Assembly: GCA_945787305.1 (NCBI GenBank)
Contig: CALZIH010000011.1
Coordinates: forward strand, 23,023 to 30,877
DNA length: 7,855 bases
Origin: an uncultured Desulfobulbaceae bacterium
Lineage (GTDB): Bacteria; Desulfobacterota; Desulfobulbia; Desulfobulbales; Desulfobulbaceae
Direction: 5' to 3'
How positions within the stretch are numbered: the first letter of the stretch is position 1; the number at the start of each line of letters is the position of its first letter. The notes under the pieces are model-generated. The model searched no databases and was not told the origin of the DNA. It saw only the letters and a program-made list of their open reading frames with translations. The position numbers and the translations under genes are program-made. Positions 1 to 6,159 of this stretch are shown here, one piece after another.

Positions 1-47
1 ATTCAACAAGGTGCCATAGGTCGAAACTGATGTAGGAGAAAATAAGA

Positions 48-86
48 AAGGAGTTAACCTTTGAGTGGTTAACTCCTTGTTTTTTT
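48..86 (+). terminator. Strong intrinsic terminator, probably bidirectional
   Basis: Perfect 12-bp inverted repeat: AAGGAGTTAACC (48-59) and GGTTAACTCCTT (67-78) with a 7-nt loop, followed on the plus strand by a T run (80-86). It would end an upstream plus-strand gene lying outside the window. On the minus strand the same hairpin is followed by a U-rich tract (complement of about 36-49), about 80 nt past the cytochrome stop, so it probably also terminates that gene. Positions 1-47 show no recognisable coding sequence. Confidence 0.85.
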
Positions 87-159
87 CTTGCCGCCCCTGG
101 CAGATGCGTCTCCCTTTTTTAGTCCAGCACAAGAAATACTACATCAAATCCATTTTTAC

Positions 160-1503
160 CTATAATTTGACCGTGGTTTGCGCGGCCGCCATTTCGACAC
201 TGACAACAGGCGGTAGCGTTTCACCGGTCCGTTTGGCAATATCATCCAGAGACTGCTGGGTCATCGAGCGGTACATAAGCCGCGTTGTTGCCTTATATTC
301 ACCTTTACCGGGCAGCGCTATACGGTAGGTTTCGCTGTCCATACCATTTGCAGGGATACGACGGTCGTACCCGATGCCATGCGCACGCCAGCTCTTGCCG
401 GTCAAGTTGCCCTCGGCATCGCGAAACAGGACCCGGAAGAAGACCGCGTCGGGATCCACATGGTTTTTGTTATCGATATGGCCGGAACTGTACACCACCT
501 TGCCGGCGCTGTCGGTTACTTCAACTTGCAGCCACATGATGCGGATATAAGTGGTGCCGGTGGGAATTTTGTGTCCGGCGCCGACATTGTGCACATCGAC
601 TTTCAGCTCGAGTGTACCGTCATCCATAACGTTGTCGGCAAGTTTGACCTCGGCGGCAGCGCGAAGGAACTCACGCGACATCTCCGCCTGCTTATGGTTT
701 CCCAATTCATCCTGCACATAAGAGCTGCCTCCGATAAACCCATGGAAGGCCCGGTTTTCGCGCTTTTTGCCCATCAACGCGGAGCGGCCTGGATTTTTAC
801 CAACGCCGGGGGTGGGGGTCATGTGACAATCCTGGCAGGTAACCCCTTGTTTGCCATATTCGTTATTTTTCCAGTCATCCCAGGTGTCGATGATGTGCAC
901 ACCGGTTGTGGGATGGATGACCATGTGGCAGGAGCCGCAGAATTCGGCTTTTGTATGCAGTTCCGAATATTTCACCTCATGATATAGGGATTTGCCATCA
1001 CCACGGGGACCGTTTTTCACGTTGCCCGGCGTCGAAACATGGCCCATGTTATACATCTGTTCAATCCCGGTCACCGTGTGACAAAAGTCACAGGAGATCC
1101 CCCGGCGTGAGGTTGCATCGAACTTGCTACCGTCGGCGGGAGGCAGCTGGCCGGTGCGTGCAGCAATCGGCGCATGACAGGCGCCGCACAGCAGGTCGGT
1201 GGCACCGTCGGTTTCCTGGTGAGCTTGGATATAGTCGGGTTGATACCACTTGTCTGTCCAGGCATTGGCATGCATGGAGCGCGACCATTCTTCACAGATT
1301 TCTCTATGACAATGCGAGCAGACCGTGGGGTCCTCGAAGGCTCCGGGTTCGTGTAACCCGGGCTTTTCGGAGGTTGTTTCAACGGCAGCAGCATCTTTTC
1401 CAGCATTCGCCGCGGGCTGCTCCTTTGTAGTATTGATATCTCCGCATCCTATGAAAAACGTAAAAGGCAGAACCGACATAACTAAAAGGGCCAAATGTTT
1501 CAT
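160..1503 (-). CDS. Five-haem c-type cytochrome lipoprotein (cytochrome c554-like family)
   Basis: Predicted periplasmic, lipid-anchored electron-transfer protein of 447 aa. Five CXXCH haem-binding motifs are visible: CSHCH (62-66), CGACH (106-110), CDFCH (138-142), CGSCH (189-193) and CQDCH (223-227). Extra His residues, such as H78 in SMHANAW, could be distal haem ligands. The N-terminus is a hydrophobic signal peptide ending in FFIGC, with the Cys at residue 20; this resembles a lipobox, although Phe at -3 is not canonical. The haem-free C-terminal half (about 285-447) carries GHKIPTG (310-316), a motif that recurs in the C-terminal domain of many multihaem cytochromes. I chose the ATG at 1503 because AAAGGAGG (1508-1515) sits 4 nt upstream and the signal peptide begins there; an in-frame ATG at 1554 would put 17 residues before it. 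It appears monocistronic. The redox partner and substrate cannot be read from sequence; a respiratory electron-transfer role is inferred. Confidence 0.88.
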   Translation of the reverse strand: MKHLALLVMSVLPFTFFIGCGDINTTKEQPAANAGKDAAAVETTSEKPGLHEPGAFEDPTVCSHCHREICEEWSRSMHANAWTDKWYQPDYIQAHQETDGATDLLCGACHAPIAARTGQLPPADGSKFDATSRRGISCDFCHTVTGIEQMYNMGHVSTPGNVKNGPRGDGKSLYHEVKYSELHTKAEFCGSCHMVIHPTTGVHIIDTWDDWKNNEYGKQGVTCQDCHMTPTPGVGKNPGRSALMGKKRENRAFHGFIGGSSYVQDELGNHKQAEMSREFLRAAAEVKLADNVMDDGTLELKVDVHNVGAGHKIPTGTTYIRIMWLQVEVTDSAGKVVYSSGHIDNKNHVDPDAVFFRVLFRDAEGNLTGKSWRAHGIGYDRRIPANGMDSETYRIALPGKGEYKATTRLMYRSMTQQSLDDIAKRTGETLPPVVSVEMAAAQTTVKL

Positions 1504-1681
1504 ACAACCTCCTTTGGATAGGATTGTTTTGAAAATATGAAATACCTTAGGCATTCAAGGTTCAGGTGTGCAATTGAACCTAGCGGGACAGTTTTTCAAA
1601 GATACCTGGCAAAAAGCACCCCGGAAGCCTGTTTGGTATTCCAAAAAGTTTCGCCACGACATTAAATCGAATAGCAAACAG
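1504..1681 (-). other. Long, possibly structured 5' leader of the cytochrome gene
   Basis: This stretch between the predicted transcription start and the cytochrome ATG has no ORF worth calling. It holds two inverted repeats: a 7-bp pair (1558-1564 AGGTTCA with 1575-1581 TGAACCT, 10-nt loop), and CTGTTTG (1629-1635) with CAAACAG (1675-1681) across a 39-nt loop at the very 5' end of the RNA. I recognise no known riboswitch class in it. Whether it regulates is unknown. Confidence 0.35.
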
Positions 1682-1687
1682 CCTCTA

Positions 1688-1717
1688 TTGATAAGACAAT
1701 CAGAGATTGGGTGTCAA
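1688..1717 (-). promoter_or_regulatory. Sigma70-like promoter of the cytochrome gene
   Basis: On the minus strand a perfect -35 TTGACA (1717-1712) is followed after 18 nt by TATCAA (1693-1688), a 4/6 match to -10. Transcription would start near 1681, giving a leader of about 178 nt before the ATG at 1503. Confidence 0.6.
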
Positions 1718-1845
1718 TGGATTTTTACCTAATACTATTTCATGAAAACGAGGGAGAAGGTTTCCATGAAGATCTGCTTGATTAATTAAGATTACCGGCG
1801 GCTTCTTTTATGAGAAAAGCCTATTCTTTTCAGCTGGTATTTTAC

Positions 1846-1873
1846 TTGACACTCGCTCCCATCTTAGTATTCT
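1846..1873 (+). promoter_or_regulatory. Sigma70-like promoter of the proVWX operon
   Basis: A perfect -35 TTGACA (1846-1851), a 16-nt spacer, then TATTCT (1868-1873) as -10. Start of transcription is expected near 1880, directly before the palindrome at 1884-1906, leaving a leader of about 194 nt. TAAAAT (1873-1878) is a better -10 hexamer but its 21-nt spacer is too long. Confidence 0.6.
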
Positions 1874-1883
1874 AAAATTTGTT

Positions 1884-1906
1884 TTGGACAAAAATATTTT
1901 GTCCAA
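1884..1906 (+). promoter_or_regulatory. Palindromic operator in the proVWX promoter region
   Basis: Arms TTGGACAAAA (1884-1893) and TTTTGTCCAA (1897-1906) are perfect reverse complements around the 3-nt centre ATA. The site begins about 10 nt after the -10 and covers roughly +5 to +27, where a bound dimer would block initiation or early elongation. Length and symmetry suit a MarR-type dimer, and a MarR regulator of the osmotic-stress group is encoded just behind the operon (5494-5985). The pairing of that protein with this site is inference. The AT-rich centre and lack of a downstream U tract argue against a terminator. Confidence 0.7.
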
Positions 1907-2020
1907 TTCTTTATGGCCTAAAAATATATTCTGGGCTAGGGCATCCGATCGGGTTTTTTCTTTTTAAGATGCTGTACTGGAAGTATCTACCAGGACATGT
2001 TGGCGACTACTGCCGGGCCA

Positions 2021-2042
2021 CGCCTAAGAGGCGAGCGCTCTT
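2021..2042 (+). promoter_or_regulatory. Two mutually exclusive small hairpins in the proV leader
   Basis: CGCCT (2021-2025) can pair with AGGCG (2029-2033). Alternatively AAGAG (2026-2030) can pair with CTCTT (2038-2042), which runs into further T residues (2043-2045). The two pairings use overlapping bases and cannot coexist. They lie about 30 nt before a proV start that has no visible Shine-Dalgarno sequence. Both stems are only 5 bp, so this may be chance. Confidence 0.25.
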
Positions 2043-2073
2043 TTTAAATTCAACCTATTCAACAGATAATTGT

Positions 2074-3282
2074 ATGGAAAAAATCGTCGTAGAAAATTTA
2101 TATAAAATTTTTGGTGACCGGCCCAACAAGGCCCTGGATCTCCTTGAACAAGGTGAAAATAAGGATAGCATACTAGAGGCAACAGGTATGACTGTCGGTG
2201 TGCAGGATGCCAGTTTTGTCGTGAACAGTGGTGAAATATTTGTCGTTATGGGGCTTTCCGGCTCCGGGAAATCGACCTTGGTGCGCATGTTGAATCGGCT
2301 CATTGAGCCCTCAAGGGGAAAAGTCCTGGTTGACGGAAAGGACGTAGTCAAAATGACGCCCGAAGAACTTGTCAAGTTCCGACTGCACAATATGAGCATG
2401 GTCTTTCAGTCTTTTGCCCTTATGCCTCATCTTAACGTACTGGAAAATGCTGCATTTGGTCTCAACCTGGCACAGATTGACAAGGCAAAACAGAAAAAAC
2501 GTGCCATGGCAGCCCTTGAACAAGTCGGGCTCTCCGGCTGGGAAGATTCCTACCCATCACAACTTAGCGGCGGCATGCAGCAGCGTGTCGGCCTGGCCCG
2601 CGGCCTGGCCGTTGATCCCGACATCTTACTCATGGATGAAGCGTTTTCTGCTCTTGACCCGCTCATACGTACCGAGATGCAGGATGAACTGCTTAAACTG
2701 CAGAAAAGTGATCAGCGAACAATCGTCTTTATCTCCCATGATCTTGATGAAGCACTGCGTATTGGCGATAGAATTGCAATTATGGAAGGCGGTCGCGTGG
2801 TCCAGGTCGGTACTCCGGAAGAGATTCTGCAAAATCCGGCAGACGACTACGTTCGTGCCTTCTTCCGCGGGGTGGACCCCACCAGTGTTATTTCAGCAGG
2901 TGATATCGTGCGCAACGATACGCAACTGACAATCATCAAATCTCGGGTCGGCAGCCTGAGAGCAGCCCATGAACTACTAAGCATTAAGGATAGGGATTTT
3001 GCTTATGTGCTTGATTCAGATCGGAAATTTCTGGGCTTGGTTACCGCTGAGAAACTGAAGGAACTTCTGGAAAACGGTGCTGCAGATAATCCCATAGACC
3101 AGAGTTTTATGTCCGAGGTTGCAGCTGTTCAGCTTGGTGATTCCATGCAGGATATTCTGCCGGAAGTGGCATCCCGCTCATGGCCCGTACCTGTGGTCGA
3201 CGAGCAAGGCATCTATAAAGGGGTGGTTTCTAAGAATAGATTTTTACGGACACTCCACCGCACCGAGCAGAAAGCTAGCTGA
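2074..3282 (+). CDS. proV: Glycine betaine/proline betaine ABC transporter, ATP-binding subunit ProV
   Basis: Cytoplasmic ATPase that powers ProW-mediated import of betaine-type compatible solutes. At 402 aa it is close to Escherichia coli ProV (about 400 aa) and matches it through the N-terminal NLYKIFG segment. Nucleotide-binding motifs occur in order: Walker A GLSGSGKST (60-68), Q-loop Gln112, signature LSGGMQQR (164-171), Walker B ILLMDEAFSALD (184-195) and switch His222. Residues from about 275 to the end are the tandem CBS region, which in OpuA-type transporters senses ionic strength or nucleotides. I chose the ATG at 2074 because the family N-terminus starts there. The frame stays open back to a TTG at 1879, but that would place the operator inside the gene. 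The chosen start has no clear Shine-Dalgarno sequence (CAGATAATTGT precedes it), which is unusual beside the good sites of proW and proX. First gene of the proVWX operon. Confidence 0.93.
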   Translation: MEKIVVENLYKIFGDRPNKALDLLEQGENKDSILEATGMTVGVQDASFVVNSGEIFVVMGLSGSGKSTLVRMLNRLIEPSRGKVLVDGKDVVKMTPEELVKFRLHNMSMVFQSFALMPHLNVLENAAFGLNLAQIDKAKQKKRAMAALEQVGLSGWEDSYPSQLSGGMQQRVGLARGLAVDPDILLMDEAFSALDPLIRTEMQDELLKLQKSDQRTIVFISHDLDEALRIGDRIAIMEGGRVVQVGTPEEILQNPADDYVRAFFRGVDPTSVISAGDIVRNDTQLTIIKSRVGSLRAAHELLSIKDRDFAYVLDSDRKFLGLVTAEKLKELLENGAADNPIDQSFMSEVAAVQLGDSMQDILPEVASRSWPVPVVDEQGIYKGVVSKNRFLRTLHRTEQKAS

Positions 3283-3317
3283 TTGTTGCAGGAAACCGTG
3301 AAACAAAGGATACAATA

Positions 3318-4148
3318 ATGTTTGAAGACAAAGTTATACCGCTGGATGCCTGGGTCTCACAGGCTGTTGACAGCCTGGTTGAAAATTATAGGGACATTTT
3401 TCAGACCATCAAGTGGCCGGTCGAGCAGACACTAAACGGTCTTGATGCAGGGCTTAACGCCCTCCATCCCCTTATTGTGATCGCCTTGATCGCCATAGCC
3501 GCCTATCGCTTTGCAGGCAAGGGGCTTACATTTTTTTCTATTATCACCCTGATTCTCATTGGGTTGCTGGGCCTCTGGGAAGATACTATGACCACCCTGG
3601 CCATGGTTCTCTCGTCTGTCGTATTTTGCATACTTGTCGGGGTGCCGCTTGGTATATGGGCTGGTCGGAGCGATAGGTTCAATTCCGCCCTGCGTCCTCT
3701 GCTGGATGCCATGCAGACAACGCCGGCCTTTGTGTATCTTGTCCCGATTGTCATGCTTTTTTCTGTTGGTAATGTGGCCGGAGTGCTGGCAACTATCGTC
3801 TTTGCTCTGCCGCCCGTTATCCGCCTGACCAGTCTGGGGATTCGCCAGGTTCACCCTGAACTGATCGAAGCAGCCCAGGCCTTCGGCGCCACCCGCTGGC
3901 AGGTCTTGCGCAGGGTGCAAATCCCCCTGGCCATGCCCACTATTATGGCAGGTCTGAATCAGACCATCATGATGGCCTTGTCGATGGTCGTCATTGCCGC
4001 CCTCATTGGAGCTGGCGGACTGGGTTCTCCGGTTATCCTCGGTTTGAACACCCTTGATATCGGTCAGGCCGTGATCGGCGGCTTGGGAATTGTTTTAATT
4101 GCCATCATCCTGGATCGAATTACCCAGGCCATGGCAGAGAAAAAATAA
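3318..4148 (+). CDS. proW: Glycine betaine/proline betaine ABC transporter, permease subunit ProW
   Basis: Inner-membrane channel subunit of the betaine importer, 276 aa. An N-terminal stretch of about 50 residues contains no membrane segment. Hydrophobic helices follow at about 51-65, 70-87, 93-115, 138-165, 213-235 and 250-265. The EAA loop that docks on the ATPase is at 181-205 (ELIEAAQAFGATRWQVLRRV and onward), with the usual conserved Gly. The length is nearer to Bacillus OpuAB (about 280 aa) than to E. coli ProW (about 350 aa, with a longer N-terminal tail). AAAGGA (3305-3310) lies 7 nt before the ATG. The gap from the proV stop is 35 nt, with no promoter or terminator, so the two are co-transcribed. 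Confidence 0.93.
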   Translation: MFEDKVIPLDAWVSQAVDSLVENYRDIFQTIKWPVEQTLNGLDAGLNALHPLIVIALIAIAAYRFAGKGLTFFSIITLILIGLLGLWEDTMTTLAMVLSSVVFCILVGVPLGIWAGRSDRFNSALRPLLDAMQTTPAFVYLVPIVMLFSVGNVAGVLATIVFALPPVIRLTSLGIRQVHPELIEAAQAFGATRWQVLRRVQIPLAMPTIMAGLNQTIMMALSMVVIAALIGAGGLGSPVILGLNTLDIGQAVIGGLGIVLIAIILDRITQAMAEKK

Positions 4149-4157
4149 TATTTCTCG

Positions 4158-4178
4158 CCAGTTTCAAGGTGAGACTGG
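4158..4178 (+). promoter_or_regulatory. Intercistronic stem-loop between proW and proX
   Basis: CCAGTTTC (4158-4165) pairs with GAGACTGG (4171-4178) over 8 bp, including one G-U, around a 5-nt loop. It starts 10 nt after the proW stop and has no real U tract. Such hairpins often protect the upstream mRNA 3' end or stabilise the downstream message, allowing more binding protein than membrane subunits; that role here is inferred. Confidence 0.4.
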
Positions 4179-4229
4179 ATTTTCACTGTTTGCAAATCAG
4201 AGAGTAAATCAAAACAAAAGGAGAGCGAA

Positions 4230-5261
4230 ATGCAGAAACTCAAACAAACTCTTGCAGCCGTGACTCTTGGCCTGGTGCTGTCTGTCGGGCCAGCCATGGC
4301 TTCAGACAAACCCGGAGCAGGGAAAACGGTTGAACCCGCCAGGGCAACATGGAATACCGGTTTTTTTCAGGAGGCTCTTGTTCGTCGCGGCCTGGAAGAA
4401 TTGGGCTATAAGGTCAAGAAACCAAAAGATCTCGCAAATCCGATTTTTTATAAGTCATTGGCCCTGGGTGATGTTGACTATTGGTGTAATGGTTGGTTCC
4501 CCAACCATGACAGTCAACTGCCGAAGAACTTTTATGATAAGGCCGGGAAGTATGGTTATGTTACTAAGGCCGGCGGACTGCAGGGCTATCTGGTCTCAAA
4601 AAGGGACGTGGAAAAATACGGCATCAAGTCCCTTGATGACTTCAAACGGGACGAGGTTAAAAAAGCCTTTGATAAAAACGGTGACGGCAAGGCTGATCTG
4701 ACTGCCTGTCCTCCCGGCTGGGGTTGTGAAAATGTCATTACCCACCATATGGAGGTATATGACCTGGATGCGCATATCAATCCGGTTAAGGCATCCTATG
4801 AAGCTGGAATGGCTTCCGCGCTGGCAAGCTACAAAAGCGGCGAACCGATTTTTTTCTATACCTGGGCTCCTAACTGGACCATCTTTAAACTCAAGCCGGG
4901 TCAAGACGTTATGTGGATCAATGTTCCGAAAATAATGCCCAAGGATTCACAGCAGGCTGGTGTGGACAGAATGACCGTCTCGGGTATTGAAGGTGCGGTT
5001 AGTGACCCTGTCAAGCTTGGCTTTGTGGTCTCCGATATTCAGATCGTTGCCAATAAAAAGTTTATAGCTGAAAATCCTGCAGCGCAGAAATTTTTTGAAC
5101 TGTTCACCCTGCCTCTGGGTGATATCAACGAGCAGAATACCAGGATGAATGAAGGAGAGAAGACTGCAAAAGACATTAGTCGTCATGTGGATGAGTGGAT
5201 TGCGAAAAACAGTGACACCTGGAATGGGTGGCTTGCCGCTGCCCGTGCAGCAGCTAAATAA
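4230..5261 (+). CDS. proX: Glycine betaine/proline betaine-binding periplasmic protein ProX
   Basis: Periplasmic solute receptor of the betaine importer, 343 aa (E. coli ProX 330). A Sec signal peptide ends at AMA|SDK, cleaving after residue 24. Counted from there, the residues known in E. coli ProX fall at the same mature positions: the Trp ligands W65 (W89 here, in NGWFP), W140 (W164, in PGWGC) and W188 (W212, in YTWAP), plus the disulphide pair C136/C142 (C160 and C166). The aromatic cage for the trimethylammonium group is therefore intact and betaine binding is well supported. Ahead of the disulphide lies an EF-hand-like loop, DKNGDGKADL (148-157), also present in E. coli ProX. AAGGAG (4218-4223) lies 6 nt before the ATG. 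Third gene of the operon, after an 81-nt gap with a stem-loop. Confidence 0.94.
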   Translation: MQKLKQTLAAVTLGLVLSVGPAMASDKPGAGKTVEPARATWNTGFFQEALVRRGLEELGYKVKKPKDLANPIFYKSLALGDVDYWCNGWFPNHDSQLPKNFYDKAGKYGYVTKAGGLQGYLVSKRDVEKYGIKSLDDFKRDEVKKAFDKNGDGKADLTACPPGWGCENVITHHMEVYDLDAHINPVKASYEAGMASALASYKSGEPIFFYTWAPNWTIFKLKPGQDVMWINVPKIMPKDSQQAGVDRMTVSGIEGAVSDPVKLGFVVSDIQIVANKKFIAENPAAQKFFELFTLPLGDINEQNTRMNEGEKTAKDISRHVDEWIAKNSDTWNGWLAAARAAAK

Positions 5262-5282
5262 TTCCATCCGCTGAGTACAACT

Positions 5283-5312
5283 GCCTGGATCTTTTTGTCG
5301 AGAGATCCAGGC
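5283..5312 (+). terminator. Stem-loop terminator after proX
   Basis: GCCTGGATCT (5283-5292) and AGATCCAGGC (5303-5312) form a perfect 10-bp stem with a 10-nt loop, 21 nt after the proX stop. The following sequence is only moderately U-rich (TGTCTCTAATTTTCTC), so termination may be partial and some read-through into the MarR gene is possible. Confidence 0.6.
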
Positions 5313-5403
5313 TGTCTCTAATTTTCTCTGTCACCACTCCTCAAAGATCTTGCAGGTGCTTCAGGTCAGTATGCAGTATAGATGATCAGACAGGAATCCA
5401 GGA

Positions 5404-5424
5404 CATAACCAATATATTTGTATG
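5404..5424 (+). promoter_or_regulatory. Candidate degenerate operator upstream of the MarR-family gene
   Basis: A 21-nt site with outer arms CATA (5404-5407) and TATG (5421-5424) and an AT-rich middle ending in TTTGT. It shares TTTGT with the right arm of the proVWX operator and has a similar length, but the inner positions do not match well. It could be an autoregulatory site; the evidence is weak. Otherwise I see nothing clear between 5313 and 5476, and no convincing -35/-10 pair. Confidence 0.2.
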
Positions 5425-5493
5425 TAGAAAGAGTGGTTTCCAGGTTTATTGAGAAACTGATCTGAATAGACAAGTGAAGGGTGAGATGATCTC

Positions 5494-5985
5494 ATGGACG
5501 TTCGCCAAGACCGTGTACAAAACATCACGAAACAGTTGCGGCTCTTATTCCGAGCAATCCAGTCTCACGCCAAGACCGTTGAACGGCAATGCGGATTAAG
5601 CAGTGCAAAGCTGTGGATGATGTGGGAACTTTTTGCTAGTCCAGGGCTCAAGGTTTCAGAACTTGCCAAAGCCTTGACCATTCACCCCTCTACCTGCAGC
5701 AACATGTTGGATCAGCTTGAAAAAAAAGAATTGATCCGCCGTAAAAGAAGTAAATCCGACCAGCGTACAGTCCATCTTTACCTTACTGAAAAAGGAACCC
5801 AACTCCTGGCCGTGGCTCCTCGCCCAGCCCAGGGCACCCTGTCCGTGGCCCTCGAACACCTCAGCGATCATCACCTTACACATCTTGAAGAGGGGTTGAA
5901 CCAGCTTGTCCAGGTGATGCAGGTGAAAGATAAAGAGGCTGCTATGGTCCCTATCTCTTCCCCTGACACGAATCCTGTAGAATGA
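5494..5985 (+). CDS. MarR-family transcriptional regulator, EctR/CosR-like, probable repressor of proVWX
   Basis: DNA-binding dimer of 163 aa. The winged helix-turn-helix spans about 33-105: GLSSAKLWMMWEL, then VSELAKALTIHPSTCSNMLD with the recognition helix at about 64-77, then a basic wing with the DQR motif (89-91) and LTEKG (97-101). The APRPAQG segment (108-114) after the wing recalls the EctR/CosR/GbsR-like group, whose members control ectoine and glycine betaine genes. AAGGGTGAG (5477-5485) sits 8 nt before the ATG. Placement directly behind proVWX, together with a large palindrome in that operon's promoter, suggests local osmolyte control. Target and ligand are inferred. The exact subfamily is less certain than MarR membership, and control of the methyltransferase gene that follows is also possible. 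Confidence 0.85.
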   Translation: MDVRQDRVQNITKQLRLLFRAIQSHAKTVERQCGLSSAKLWMMWELFASPGLKVSELAKALTIHPSTCSNMLDQLEKKELIRRKRSKSDQRTVHLYLTEKGTQLLAVAPRPAQGTLSVALEHLSDHHLTHLEEGLNQLVQVMQVKDKEAAMVPISSPDTNPVE

Positions 5986-6017
5986 CCCTCTTTTTTTTAT
6001 CCGTCTTTCATCACAAC

Positions 6018-6048
6018 GTTTGTTGATTTTTACAAACATAATTTTTTT
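6018..6048 (+). terminator. Weak candidate terminator after the MarR gene
   Basis: GTTTGT (6018-6023) pairs with ACAAAC (6032-6037) around an 8-nt loop, followed after 4 nt by seven T residues (6042-6048). The stem is short and AT-rich. An unpaired T8 run also follows the stop codon (5991-5998). Confidence 0.3.
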
Positions 6049-6053
6049 AAAGG

Positions 6054-6082
6054 TTGTCGTTACAGATGGTTGTCAGTAGAAA
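6054..6082 (+). promoter_or_regulatory. Weak candidate promoter of the methyltransferase gene
   Basis: TTGTCG (6054-6059), a 17-nt spacer and TAGAAA (6077-6082), each matching four of six consensus positions. Two direct copies of GGTTGTC (6052-6058 and 6068-6074), 16 bp apart, overlap it and could be a regulator site. A second direct repeat, AGAAAAGCT, flanks the leader (6078-6086 and 6117-6125). Confidence 0.3.
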
Positions 6083-6159
6083 AGCTGTTATCAGTTTCCC
6101 CTGACGTAGCGTGATGAGAAAAGCTAAACGGGTCTGTTTTTTTGCAAGTGAGGTGTCAA

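Noticed and set aside
379..987. 202-residue plus-strand ORF opposite the cytochrome gene
   Set aside because: It is a shadow of the haem-containing reading frame on the other strand, which has five CXXCH motifs, a signal peptide and a ribosome site.
1504..1554. Upstream ATG of the cytochrome gene at 1554
   Set aside because: The strong AAAGGAGG site and the signal peptide both point to the ATG at 1503; the extension would bury the signal peptide behind 17 residues.
1943..1959. ATCC/GGGT mini-hairpin followed by a T run in the proV leader, resembling a terminator
   Set aside because: The stem has only 4 bp including a G-U pair, too weak for an intrinsic terminator, although the T run may matter if a larger fold exists.
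1879..2073. 65-residue N-terminal extension of ProV from a TTG start
   Set aside because: It would place the promoter-proximal palindrome inside the gene, has no ribosome site, and goes beyond the family N-terminus, which begins at the ATG at 2074.
3432..3920. 162-residue minus-strand ORF inside proW
   Set aside because: Antisense to a clear membrane permease; composition is that of a reverse-frame shadow and it has no recognisable domain.
6142..6159. TTG start for the homocysteine methyltransferase
   Set aside because: The TTG region overlaps the ribosome binding site of the ATG at 6160, and the extra residues do not match the family.
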